DNA from: Verrucomicrobiia bacterium
Lineage (GTDB): Bacteria; Verrucomicrobiota; Verrucomicrobiia; CAIQCK01
Assembly (NCBI GenBank): GCA_026417675.1
Contig: JAOACV010000033.1
Coordinates: forward strand, 1-8,204
Direction of reading: 5' to 3'
Length of the DNA stretch: 8,204 nucleotides
The notes beneath the pieces were generated by a model that was not told the DNA's origin, ran no database searches, and worked only from the letters and a program-made list of their open reading frames with translations. Position 1 is the first letter of the stretch. Every line of letters begins with the position of its first letter. This document shows, in pieces, positions 1 through 6,942 of this stretch. The translations under genes and the position numbers were made by a program.

Positions 1-134
1 GCATCGGCTGCCGGGTCTGCACCCGGCCTACCGCCAGCGGCGAGAACGAACGCGCGGGCCGCTGGACCGGCTTCAAGAAGACCGAATGCGGCATCCACAC
101 TTTCATGGCCAAGAAGGTGGATTTCCAAATCTGA
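1..134 (+). CDS. cysH: CysH, APS/PAPS reductase, 3' end only
   Basis: Only the last 43 complete codons are present (frame begins at base 3, TGA at 132-134). The residues include GCRVCT, then ENERAGRW, then KKTECGIH near the C-terminus. Known family: ECG[LI]H carries the catalytic cysteine (here TGC 87-89) that forms the thiosulfonate intermediate and is reduced by thioredoxin. The CxxC pair (TGC 9-11 and 18-20) is the second half of the [4Fe-4S] ligand set in APS-type assimilatory reductases; cluster-free E. coli-type PAPS reductases lack it. The enzyme is therefore probably a cytoplasmic iron-sulfur reductase converting APS (or PAPS) to sulfite. The first half of the ligand set and the PP-loop lie upstream of the window, so substrate preference cannot be read. 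It is followed 19 nt later by cysD, which makes co-transcription likely. Confidence 0.9.
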   Translation, partial: IGCRVCTRPTASGENERAGRWTGFKKTECGIHTFMAKKVDFQI

Positions 135-153
135 ATCTGTTGCCGAAACTCCT

Positions 154-966
154 ATGGACCACCTCTCGAAGCTCGAAAACCATTCCATCTACATCCTGCG
201 CGAGGCGTTCAACAAATTCGACCGGCTCGCGATGCTTTGGAGTATCGGCAAGGACTCCACCGCCTTGCTGTGGCTGGCGCGGAAAGCGTTCTTCGGCCAT
301 GTGCCGTTCCCGCTCGTCCACGTGGACACGAGCTACAAGATCCCCAGCATGATCGAGTATCGCGACAGGCTGTGCCGCGAGTGGAAACTCCAACTCGTCG
401 TCGGCAAGAACGAGGAAGTCCTGCGCGAGGGCCGCACCTACCCGCAGGGCAGGGCCACGCGCGTCGAATGCTGCGGCACGTTGAAGAAGGACGCGCTCAA
501 GGCCGTGCTCGACAAACATCGCTACACCGGCGTCATCGTCGGCGTGCGCCGCGACGAGGAGCCGACGCGGGCCAAGGAGCGTTACTTCAGCCCGCGCGAC
601 CAAAACATGGAATGGAACGTCGCCGACCAGCCGCCGGAGTTGTGGGACCAGTTCAAGACCGACTTCGAGAAGGGCGCGCACATCCGCATCCATCCGCTGC
701 TGCACTGGACCGAACTGAACGTTTGGGAATACATCGAGCGCGAGAACATCCCGGTCATCCCCCTCTACTTCGCCAATGAGAAGGGCGAACGCTACCGCAG
801 CCTCGGCTGCTATCCCTGCACCTTTCCGATCAAGTCCAACGCCCGCACCGTGCGCGAGATTGTCGAGGAACTCCGCCACACACGGATCCCGGAGCGCGCC
901 GGCCGCGCGCAGGACAAGGAGAGCGAAGACGCTTTCGAGAAGCTCCGCCGGGACGGCTATATGTAA
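154..966 (+). CDS. cysD: Sulfate adenylyltransferase subunit 2 (CysD), short cysteine-rich variant
   Basis: 270 residues. With CysN it forms ATP sulfurylase, making APS from ATP and sulfate in the cytoplasm. The start MDHLSKLE matches the usual CysD N-terminus, although no Shine-Dalgarno is visible. PP-loop SIGKDS is at residues 30-35, GVRRDEE at 130-136, RAKER at 139-143, [11 protein letters not shown] at 184-194, and ERAGRAQD near the end. It is about 30 residues shorter than E. coli CysD (302), mainly because the insert between VPLYFA and RSLGCYP is missing. Unlike E. coli CysD it has C106-C107 (ECCGTLK) and C219-x-x-C222 (GCYPCT). This CC...CxxC layout is that of the [4Fe-4S] ligands of the related APS reductases, so a cluster is possible (inference). 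It sits 12 nt upstream of cysNC, its expected partner. A reductase is unlikely: there is no ECG[LI]H tail, and CysD-specific motifs run throughout. Confidence 0.93.
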   Translation: MDHLSKLENHSIYILREAFNKFDRLAMLWSIGKDSTALLWLARKAFFGHVPFPLVHVDTSYKIPSMIEYRDRLCREWKLQLVVGKNEEVLREGRTYPQGRATRVECCGTLKKDALKAVLDKHRYTGVIVGVRRDEEPTRAKERYFSPRDQNMEWNVADQPPELWDQFKTDFEKGAHIRIHPLLHWTELNVWEYIERENIPVIPLYFANEKGERYRSLGCYPCTFPIKSNARTVREIVEELRHTRIPERAGRAQDKESEDAFEKLRRDGYM

Positions 967-978
967 TTTTGCCCTTTC

Positions 979-2862
979 ATGTCTGCTACCGAACACCTCA
1001 AGCTCGTCATCTTCTGCCACGTGGACCACGGGAAGTCCACATTCGTCGGGCGCCTTTTCCACGACACTGGCTCGCTGCCCGAAGGCAAGCTGGAGCAACT
1101 CCAACAAATCGCTGAGCGCCGCGGCGTGCCGTTCGAGTGGGCCAACCTCATGGATGCGCTCCAGTCTGAGCGCGACCAGAACATCACGATTGACACCGCG
1201 CAAATCTGGTTCCGCACGCCGAAGCGCCAATACGTCATCATTGACGCGCCGGGCCACATCGAGTTCCTGAAGAACATGGTCACCGGCGCCGCCAATGCCG
1301 AGGCCGCGCTGCTGGTCATTGACGCCCACGAGGGCGTGCAGGAGAACTCGCGCCGCCACGGCTACCTGCTCAACCTGCTCGGCATCCGCCAGATCGCCGT
1401 GCTGGTCAACAAGATGGACCTCGCCGGCTACTCGCAGGAGCGGTTCAACGCCATCGAGGCCGAGTATCGCGCGTGGCTCCGAAGCGTCGGCGTCGCGCCG
1501 AAGGTCTTCATCCCCATCGCCGCCAAGCACGGCGACAACATCGCCTCGCGCAGCGCCAACATGCCGTGGTGGAAGGGCGCGACCGTGCTGGAGACGCTCG
1601 ACGACTTCAAGGTCTGCGAGCCGCCCGAAGGACAGCCGTTGCGGTTTGTGGTGCAGGATGTCTATCGCTTCGACCAGCGGCGCATTCTCGCCGGCCGTGT
1701 CGAGAGCGGCACGATCAGGGTCGGCGACAAGCTCGTCTTCTGTCCGAGCAACAAGACCAGCGCCGTCAAGACAATCGAGCGTTGGAGCGCGCCAACCACC
1801 GACTCGGCCGGTCCTGGCGAATCCATCGGCATCACGTTGACCGAGCAAATCTTCGTCGAGCGCGGTGCCATCGCGGCCCACGAGGACACGCCGCCTTACG
1901 AACTGACCAAACTTAAAGCGCGGGTCTTCTGGCTCGGCCGGCAACCGTTTGCCAAAGGCCGTCCCTACAAGCTCAAACTGGCCACGCAGGAGGTGGAAGT
2001 GAGCATCGAAAGCTTTGACCGCATCCTCGACGCTTCGACCCTCGATGTGATCGCGCGGTCTGAAACGGAGGCGTTTGTGGGCCGCCACGAAGTAGCCGAA
2101 CTGACGCTGCGCACCAAGCGCCTGCTCGCGTTCGACGCCGTCACCGAGATCGTGCCCACGGGACGGTTTGTCATCGTGGACGGCTACGACGTGGCCGGCG
2201 GCGGCATTATCGTGCCCGACAACTACCCACGGCGCACCGCGGACTCACAGCACAAGAGCCGTGACATTTACTGGAACGTCGGCAAAGTGACCGCCCGACA
2301 GCGCGCCCTGCGCAACGGTCACGCCGGCTGTGTGGTCTGGCTGACAGGGCTTTCCGGCTCCGGAAAGTCCACCATCTCAACCGAGCTGGAGCGCGAGCTG
2401 TTCAACCTCGGCAAACACGCCTACGTGCTTGACGGCGACAACATCCGCCACGGGTTGAACGCCGACCTCGGTTTCTCGCCCAAGGACCGCAAGGAAAACA
2501 TCCGGCGCATCGGCGAGGTGGCCAAACTGTTCGCCGACGCGGGCGTCATCTGCATCACGGCGTTCATCTCGCCCTACCGGGCCGACCGCGACTTCGTGCG
2601 CAGACTGCTCCCCGCGGGACAGTTCATCGAGGTCTATGTCAACGCGCCGATTGAAGTCTGCGAGCAGCGCGACCCCAAGGGCCTCTACGCCAAGGCGCGC
2701 GCCAACGTGCTGAAGGAATTCACCGGCATCTCCTCGCCCTATGAGCCGCCGCTGGAGCCCGAAATCGAACTGCGCACCGACCAACTCACCGTCGCCGAGA
2801 GCGTCGCACGCATCCTTGACCACCTGCACCTGCGCGACGCCGAGAGCGACGTGAGCATCTAG
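979..2862 (+). CDS. cysNC: CysN-CysC fusion: ATP sulfurylase GTPase subunit plus APS kinase
   Basis: 627 residues, two enzymes in one chain. The N-terminal part (about 1-415) is an EF-Tu-like GTPase that drives APS synthesis with CysD: G1 CHVDHGKST 13-21, switch I RDQNIT 65-70, G3 DAPGH 89-93, G4 NKMD 144-147, G5 region AAK 181-183, then beta-barrel domains 2 and 3 ending near [10 protein letters not shown]. After a linker, residues 449-620 are APS kinase (APS + ATP to PAPS): P-loop GLSGSGKST 457-465, DGDNIRHG 485-492, FISPYR 529-534, [10 protein letters not shown] 565-574, all intact. Fusions of this layout are known (NodQ type). The GTPase half resembles the DAPGH-type clade rather than E. 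coli CysN (DTPGH). Oddities: Cys13 replaces the first P-loop Gly, Asn68 replaces the switch I Gly, and Ala181 replaces the usual Ser of G5. No Shine-Dalgarno is seen in the 12-nt gap after cysD; tight spacing suggests an operon and possibly coupled translation. Confidence 0.94.
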   Translation: MSATEHLKLVIFCHVDHGKSTFVGRLFHDTGSLPEGKLEQLQQIAERRGVPFEWANLMDALQSERDQNITIDTAQIWFRTPKRQYVIIDAPGHIEFLKNMVTGAANAEAALLVIDAHEGVQENSRRHGYLLNLLGIRQIAVLVNKMDLAGYSQERFNAIEAEYRAWLRSVGVAPKVFIPIAAKHGDNIASRSANMPWWKGATVLETLDDFKVCEPPEGQPLRFVVQDVYRFDQRRILAGRVESGTIRVGDKLVFCPSNKTSAVKTIERWSAPTTDSAGPGESIGITLTEQIFVERGAIAAHEDTPPYELTKLKARVFWLGRQPFAKGRPYKLKLATQEVEVSIESFDRILDASTLDVIARSETEAFVGRHEVAELTLRTKRLLAFDAVTEIVPTGRFVIVDGYDVAGGGIIVPDNYPRRTADSQHKSRDIYWNVGKVTARQRALRNGHAGCVVWLTGLSGSGKSTISTELERELFNLGKHAYVLDGDNIRHGLNADLGFSPKDRKENIRRIGEVAKLFADAGVICITAFISPYRADRDFVRRLLPAGQFIEVYVNAPIEVCEQRDPKGLYAKARANVLKEFTGISSPYEPPLEPEIELRTDQLTVAESVARILDHLHLRDAESDVSI

Positions 2863-3005
2863 CGCGGTGTCCCATTATGATCGTGACGCCTGTTCACCGG
2901 ATGGATTAATTTGGCGGCATGAAAGGTGCCCCGCCAATCATCCTGTCCGTTGAGGAAGGCGAAAGCTGCGGAAGCAAGGAGGTGTTGGGGACACGGTGCT
3001 GGAAG

Positions 3006-4199
3006 ATGCGCGTCACGACAACGATGGCCCGTTGTTTCCCCCTCGCCCCTCTGTGTCTGATGCTCGTTACGGTTCAGGGTGAAAGCGGAAACGATCCGCT
3101 CAAGCCGTGGCGCGGTGACGTGAGCATCCGGCCGGTCGCGAGGCTGCCGGGACGACACACGATTCACTCCTACGTGAACACCTGCCCGGAAAGCCCCGAC
3201 GGCCGGTGGGTGTTGTTCTACGCCTCGACCACACCCGATTCGCATCACGGCGAATTGCGCATCCTCGAACGCGCCACGGGCGAGGAAAAGGTGCTGGCTC
3301 GCAACATCCACACTGAGGACGCGCATCGGGCGGCTTGCCAGCAATGGAGCTCGCGCGGCCGGCGGGTGGTTTATCACGACGCGCGTGACGGCGAGTGGGT
3401 GGTGGCCGCCGTGGATGTGGAATCGGGCAGGGAACGCGTGCTGGCCCGGAACCGGCAACTATGCTGGGGCCAAGCCCACAGCGACCTCGTGCCGATCTAC
3501 GGTCCCCACTGGCGCCCAGGCGCGCATCGCGACCTCGAACTACTCAATGTCGAGACCGGCGAGATTCAGACCGCCGTCACTGCTGACGCGGTGCGGGCGG
3601 AGTATCCGGAGTTGATCGCGAAGCTCTTCGGCGACAAACCGATCTCGGTCTTCTTCCCCATCATCAGTCCCGACCTCAAGCGCGTCTTCTTCAAACTCGC
3701 CTCGCCGGGCGGCGGCGATTTCCGAAGCCCCCAGGCGAGCCAGCGGCTCGGTTTGGTCTGCTACGACTTGGAGAACAAGCGTTTCCTGTTCGCGACGGCC
3801 AACTGGGGCCATCCGGCGTGGCATCCCGATTCGCGAACGATCGTCCAGAAAGGCAATTGCCTCATAGACAGCAACACCGGCAGCATGCGCCGGATTCCCG
3901 GCCTGCCCGGCTTCCGAAGCGATCATCCCACCGCCAGCCCCGACGGCAAACTGGTGATCACGGACACGACGATGGAAAAGTTCGGCGGCACGGAGAAGGA
4001 ATGGGGCGTGGCGCTCTCCGACATCCGCGGCCAGCAGCATATCATCCTGCATCGCTTCGACAACTCGCGCGGTGCGAAGTCGTGGCGGCGATCGCATCCG
4101 CATCCCGTTTTCAGCCCCGACGGGCGGCGCATCTATTTCAACGTCAGCAGCGGCGAATGGACGCAGCTCCATGTGGCGGAAGCCGCCGCGCGCCACTGA
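3006..4199 (+). CDS. Secreted beta-propeller protein, TolB/oligogalacturonate-lyase-like
   Basis: 397 residues from the ATG at 3006. The frame stays open to an ATG at 2919, but the hydrophobic signal-like stretch (PLAPLCLMLVTVQG) then begins 40 residues in, so 3006 or the ATG at 3024 fits export better. The body is a series of propeller blades marked by SPDGRW, SPDLKR, WHPDSR, SPDGKL and SPDGRR. Two His sites sit in blade motifs: DHPTASPDG and, near the end, SHPHPVFSPDG. In oligogalacturonate lyases of this fold, His residues including an H-x-H pair bind Mn2+ next to the active site, so the resemblance may be functional. The Gln that I recall three residues before the H-x-H pair is Arg here. 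It could equally be a non-enzymatic WD40/PD40-type binding protein. It starts 143 nt after cysNC and is probably a separate unit. An AAGGAGGTG at 2976-2984 lies 21 nt upstream of 3006, rather far for a ribosome binding site. Confidence 0.75.
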   Translation: MRVTTTMARCFPLAPLCLMLVTVQGESGNDPLKPWRGDVSIRPVARLPGRHTIHSYVNTCPESPDGRWVLFYASTTPDSHHGELRILERATGEEKVLARNIHTEDAHRAACQQWSSRGRRVVYHDARDGEWVVAAVDVESGRERVLARNRQLCWGQAHSDLVPIYGPHWRPGAHRDLELLNVETGEIQTAVTADAVRAEYPELIAKLFGDKPISVFFPIISPDLKRVFFKLASPGGGDFRSPQASQRLGLVCYDLENKRFLFATANWGHPAWHPDSRTIVQKGNCLIDSNTGSMRRIPGLPGFRSDHPTASPDGKLVITDTTMEKFGGTEKEWGVALSDIRGQQHIILHRFDNSRGAKSWRRSHPHPVFSPDGRRIYFNVSSGEWTQLHVAEAAARH

Positions 4200-4317
4200 A
4201 AGCCGCAGTTGCTTCCGGAAAAGGCTATCGAGAGCATCTTACGATCGCATCTGCCCTCGCGCGCCGAGCCGGGCGTCCTTGGCGAGCGACCATGACATGG
4301 ATCCATTCGCTGAACCT
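4200..4317. other. Convergent intergenic gap without a clear terminator
   Basis: This 118-nt gap lies between two converging genes, where a bidirectional terminator would be expected. I find no GC stem followed by a T run on either strand. The only symmetry is weak: AGCGA/TCGCT (4285-4289 and 4307-4311) enclosing CCATG-A-CATGG and ATGGATCCAT. Termination may be Rho-dependent here (inference). Confidence 0.4.
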
Positions 4318-6042
4318 TCAGCTCGCCGGTCCGACGCGCACGACGGCGTAGTCGCCACTGCGGAACAGCACGCGATCGGCGGGCGGGTTCTGCAGGACGA
4401 ATCCCTCACGGCAGCCGCGCTCGATTTGTCGCTGCGTCGCCTCCGTGAACGGCGCGAAATACGGCCACAGATGCCGGTAGCGTTGCGCGTTGGCCACGAA
4501 CACTTCCACGCCGTAGCGGTCGCGCAGCGCATCCACGTCCTTCCAGTCGGAGGCGTAGCAGGCCATTAGTTCGGCAGCGATGCGCTCCGCGATCCGCGCG
4601 TAGTAGCGCGGGAAATACGGCTGCGCGCTCTCCCTGGAGGCCAGCACACTGCGCCGGCTGCGCAACGGGATCTCGTCGGCGTCCATCGGATGCGCGGCCA
4701 CCAACGTGGCCTTGGGTAGCGTGGCCAGGAACGCGAACAACTTCTCGCGGTCGGCCGACGGCGGCGTTGAAAGCTCTTTGTAGAGCGTGCGCGTCGTCCG
4801 CGCGGTCTCGACGCCGAGCACCAGCACGGCCAGCGTGATCAGCACTGGCCCTTGGCGCAACGCGCCGCGCAGCCTCTGGCCCCACGACCAGCGTTCAAGC
4901 GCGGCCAGCGCGCGCGGCAACACCGCCGCCAGCCACAGCCAGAGGAACACCGGCAGCGTGTATTTCACGTAACGGCTCGGCAAATAAAGCGCGAAAAGCG
5001 TCAGGTGCGCCAACGCAAACCCGAACAGCGACGTGCCCAGCAGCGCCCACACCTCGAACGGCACCGCCCTGCGAAAGGCCACCGCCGACCCGGCTACCAG
5101 CGCCGCCGTCAAGGCCAACGCCCACGGTTTCCACTGGAGGCCCGACCTCGGCTGCGCGATGTAAAACGCGACCGGGTCATTGACGAAGAACCGCGATCGG
5201 CCCGACAACCCAAACTCGGGCATCGCGCGTGCTTCGGCGGCTGTCACGTGCGGCCCGATCTCCGGCGGCGTTGGCCGCGCATAAACCCACATGATGATCG
5301 CCAGTGCCGCCGCGCCCAAGGTCAACAGGGCGGGCCAGCCCGCGGGCAGCCGCCGTTGGCGCGCCAGTTGAACCGCCCACACCACAGCCGCCACGAGACC
5401 GAGATTGACGACCACCGGCGGGTAAAACAGCGCCCCCAACAGAAAAGCGACGCCGAGCCACGCGCCGCGTTGCGCCATCAACGCCCACAGTCCCAGCAGC
5501 AGTATCGGCAGCGCAAACGATCTTGGGAAACCACCGCTGACAAATCCCAGATCGTTACGCGCCAGCATCCACGTCGCGGCCGTCACGCCCGCCAACAGCG
5601 CCGCGCCTGCGTCGCGTGCTCCATCCGCTCGATACGCGCGCTTGCCGGCCAGAAAGATGAGCACCACGGTCGGGATCGCCAGGAGCGCCGAGATGACCTC
5701 CGACAACACTTGCGCGTCCACCAGAGGCACGAGCAGCCTGTAGAGCCATCGCCAGCCGCAGGGCGCTTGGGCCGGGTCCGAAAAGAAAGTCAAGATCGGG
5801 TCGTTGGGAAACAACGCCGGATCGCCGAAGCGATACGTCCACCAGATGTGCTGGCAGGCGTCGTCCTTAAACAGGTCCGGCCGCAGCAGATCGGGCAGGA
5901 ATGTCCTAGCCCCCACGATGAGCGCCAGCAGCGTCACGCACACCACGGCCAGCCGCCGCAAACGACCCGCATCGGGCGGGGCGTCTTGCGTGTCGCCTGG
6001 GGCTCCAGACGCCGGGTGGAGATTATGCGGCCGGCTCGACAT
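4318..6042 (-). CDS. Polytopic membrane protein, GT-C glycosyltransferase-like
   Basis: 574 residues from the ATG at 6042; a GTG nine codons further upstream (6069) is an alternative, and neither has a Shine-Dalgarno. About ten hydrophobic segments can be seen, from LAVVCVTLLALIVGA just after the N-terminus to VLITLAVLVLGV, followed by a soluble C-terminal domain of roughly 155 residues. After the first membrane segment comes FKDDACQHIWWTYRFGDP; acidic pairs in this loop are the hallmark of GT-C enzymes, where they bind metal and the polyprenyl-phosphate sugar donor. Other family-like motifs are GGFPRSFALP and LYLPSRYVKYTLP. A role in transferring sugars outside the membrane (glycan, lipid or protein glycosylation) is inference; donor and acceptor are unknown. 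It begins 47 nt after the stop of the Gly-Pro-rich protein gene on the same strand, so the two are probably co-transcribed. Otherwise it is simply an uncharacterised membrane protein. Confidence 0.78.
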   Translation of the reverse strand: MSSRPHNLHPASGAPGDTQDAPPDAGRLRRLAVVCVTLLALIVGARTFLPDLLRPDLFKDDACQHIWWTYRFGDPALFPNDPILTFFSDPAQAPCGWRWLYRLLVPLVDAQVLSEVISALLAIPTVVLIFLAGKRAYRADGARDAGAALLAGVTAATWMLARNDLGFVSGGFPRSFALPILLLGLWALMAQRGAWLGVAFLLGALFYPPVVVNLGLVAAVVWAVQLARQRRLPAGWPALLTLGAAALAIIMWVYARPTPPEIGPHVTAAEARAMPEFGLSGRSRFFVNDPVAFYIAQPRSGLQWKPWALALTAALVAGSAVAFRRAVPFEVWALLGTSLFGFALAHLTLFALYLPSRYVKYTLPVFLWLWLAAVLPRALAALERWSWGQRLRGALRQGPVLITLAVLVLGVETARTTRTLYKELSTPPSADREKLFAFLATLPKATLVAAHPMDADEIPLRSRRSVLASRESAQPYFPRYYARIAERIAAELMACYASDWKDVDALRDRYGVEVFVANAQRYRHLWPYFAPFTEATQRQIERGCREGFVLQNPPADRVLFRSGDYAVVRVGPAS

Positions 6043-6089
6043 GCTCGGCCAGCGTTGCCGAGCGATCACACATTGTCAAGGGGGCCGGC

Positions 6090-6680
6090 TCAACGCGGAG
6101 GACGAGGTCCGGGGCCCGGCCCCGGTTTTGGACCCGGTCCCGGTTTCGGGCCCGGCCCTAGTCCGGGGCCGCCTTTGGGGCCCGGCCCCCACCACGGCCC
6201 CGGTCCCAAAAGGGGACCGAGGACGAACCCCAACAACGGTGGGGGCGGTGGGTCGTAGTAATACCCGTAATAGACGACGGTCGAAGGATAGGAGTAGCTC
6301 CATGACGAAGGCGGCGCGACGTAGGTGGCTCTGACCACCGCGTTGGTCGCCGTCTCGGCCCGCACGACGGCGTTGGTAGCGGCCTGCGCGCTGGAAAGGT
6401 CGCTTGTCCGCCCTTCAGCCGTTGCTTTGGCGGGCTGATCGCTGGCCTGCATTGCGGCCAACACGCGGTCGCTGACACCTTGTTTCTTCAGCCGGTCTAC
6501 GTCCTGCCGGCTCAGATAGAACCGGCTGGCGGTAGCCTCGATGGTTTGGATGATCGCATCCTCGCTGACGCGGGCCTTCGTCATCCTGACAACGTCCTCA
6601 GTCGTCAACGCCGCGGCCCATGCGTTCAGCGGGCCGGCGGCCAGTAAACTCAACAATGCAACCTGCAATCCATGTTTCAT
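6090..6680 (-). CDS. Secreted protein with two helical repeats and a Gly-Pro-rich tail
   Basis: 196 residues. The ATG at 6680 is favoured over a TTG two codons upstream because AGGAAAG lies 6 nt before it. A signal peptide is evident: MKHGLQVALLSLLAAGP, with likely cleavage near AWA-A (about residue 23). Two related helical units follow, LTTEDVVRMTKARVSEDAII (25-44) and LSRQDVDRLKKQGVSDRVLA (56-75), a type I recognise from many uncharacterised exported proteins of Verrucomicrobia, Acidobacteria and Bacteroidetes. Next come a spacer with a duplicated ATNAVVRA segment (101-119), a Tyr-rich stretch (YSYPSTVVYYGYYYD) and a Gly-Pro-rich tail from about 155 to the end with WW and Lys insertions. 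The tail suggests an extended or surface-associated segment; function unknown. It has its own promoter and is the first gene of a probable two-gene unit with the GT-C-like membrane protein. Confidence 0.78.
   Translation of the reverse strand: MKHGLQVALLSLLAAGPLNAWAAALTTEDVVRMTKARVSEDAIIQTIEATASRFYLSRQDVDRLKKQGVSDRVLAAMQASDQPAKATAEGRTSDLSSAQAATNAVVRAETATNAVVRATYVAPPSSWSYSYPSTVVYYGYYYDPPPPPLLGFVLGPLLGPGPWWGPGPKGGPGLGPGPKPGPGPKPGPGPGPRPPR
6105..6218 (-). repeat. Degenerate GC-rich repeat encoding the Gly-Pro tail
   Basis: The region is built of short in-frame units coding GP, GPGP and GPGPKP. The clearest pair is two adjacent 18-bp copies at 6123-6140 and 6141-6158 (15 of 18 identical), each coding GPGPKP. 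Copies differ mostly at third positions, which suggests selection on the protein. Changes in unit number (multiples of 6 or 18 bp) would keep the frame. Confidence 0.7.
6324..6380 (-). repeat. Short in-gene duplication (ATNAVVRA twice)
   Basis: Residues 101-108 and 111-118 of the Gly-Pro-rich protein are the same octapeptide, ATNAVVRA, in tandem. The codons differ at several third positions (for example GTCGTGCGG against GTGGTCAGA), so the duplication is not recent, or it has been kept by selection on the protein. Confidence 0.7.
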
Positions 6681-6686
6681 GGTCAA

Positions 6687-6693
6687 CTTTCCT
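6687..6693 (-). promoter_or_regulatory. Ribosome binding site of the Gly-Pro-rich protein gene
   Basis: On the minus strand AGGAAAG ends 6 nt before the ATG at 6680. It is the best-placed Shine-Dalgarno in the window and decides for ATG 6680 over TTG 6686. Confidence 0.6.
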
Positions 6694-6710
6694 GCTCTTC
6701 AGTCCGCTTT

Positions 6711-6739
6711 ATTTTAACGAGCCGCCCATCGCGTTTCAA
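6711..6739 (-). promoter_or_regulatory. Sigma70-type promoter for the Gly-Pro-rich protein / membrane protein unit
   Basis: Read on the minus strand: TTGAAA (6739-6734), a spacer of exactly 17 nt, then TAAAAT (6716-6711). Each hexamer matches the consensus at 5 of 6 bases. Transcription would begin near 6704, giving a leader of about 24 nt that contains the ribosome binding site. Position, spacing and strand all agree with the downstream gene. Confidence 0.6.
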
Positions 6740-6853
6740 CTGGAAGGCCGCTCGCACACGCGCCCTTCGACGCACGTGCGCGGCATTTATTTCGACAATT
6801 TCTCACCCGGAAGGAATGGCATGGCCGCCGCAAGATTGGCTGGTCGGCCCATC

Positions 6854-6927
6854 AGGTGGATCGCGTTCTCCGAGCACGATTGGCCCCGCCCGCGCTGATC
6901 ATCGGGGCCGGAGAACGCGATCCGCCT
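6854..6927. repeat. Long inverted repeat (19-nt arms, 36-nt centre)
   Basis: The arm at 6854-6872 pairs with 6909-6927. Fifteen consecutive pairs are perfect (GGATCGCGTTCTCCG against its complement), extended outward by one G-T pair and three more matches. The centre contains GGCCCCG (6882-6888), which can pair with CGGGGCC (6903-6909). Both flanking genes are transcribed away from it, so it is not a terminator of either, and no T run follows. It could be a repetitive extragenic palindrome, a small non-autonomous element or a regulatory site; the window holds only one copy. Confidence 0.75.
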
Positions 6928-6942
6928 CGAACTTCCATCGTC

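Noticed and set aside
103..2088. 661-codon open frame on the minus strand opposite cysD and cysNC
   Set aside because: It lies antisense to two genes with intact catalytic motifs, its translation is Arg/Ala/Val/Asp-rich with no recognisable domain, and such frames arise from GC-rich third positions.
2976..2984. AAGGAGGTG, a strong Shine-Dalgarno match
   Set aside because: It is 21 nt from the ATG at 3006 and only overlaps or touches in-frame GTG/TTG codons at 2982 and 2985, so it does not sit correctly for any credible start.
2919..3005. Upstream start (ATG 2919) for the beta-propeller gene
   Set aside because: It would bury the signal-like hydrophobic stretch 40 residues in, and the extra 29 residues look neither like a signal nor like a propeller blade. 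It remains possible, because an automatic caller might choose it.
2863..3005. TATGAT (2876-2881) as a promoter for the beta-propeller gene, or a terminator for cysNC
   Set aside because: The hexamer 17 nt upstream of TATGAT matches -35 poorly, and no stem plus T run occurs in this gap.
6074..6079. TTGACA on the minus strand just before the membrane protein gene
   Set aside because: It is a perfect -35 hexamer, but nothing like a -10 box lies 16-18 nt downstream, and that position would already be in or next to the coding start.
6105..6218. Repeat tract considered as a CRISPR or other spaced array
   Set aside because: Units are short, contiguous and in frame with a coding sequence, there are no unique spacers, and no cas genes are present.
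4852..6258. 468-codon open frame on the plus strand opposite the membrane protein gene
   Set aside because: The translation is dominated by Arg, Gln, Pro and His, the usual antisense image of a hydrophobic membrane protein, and it runs through two real genes.
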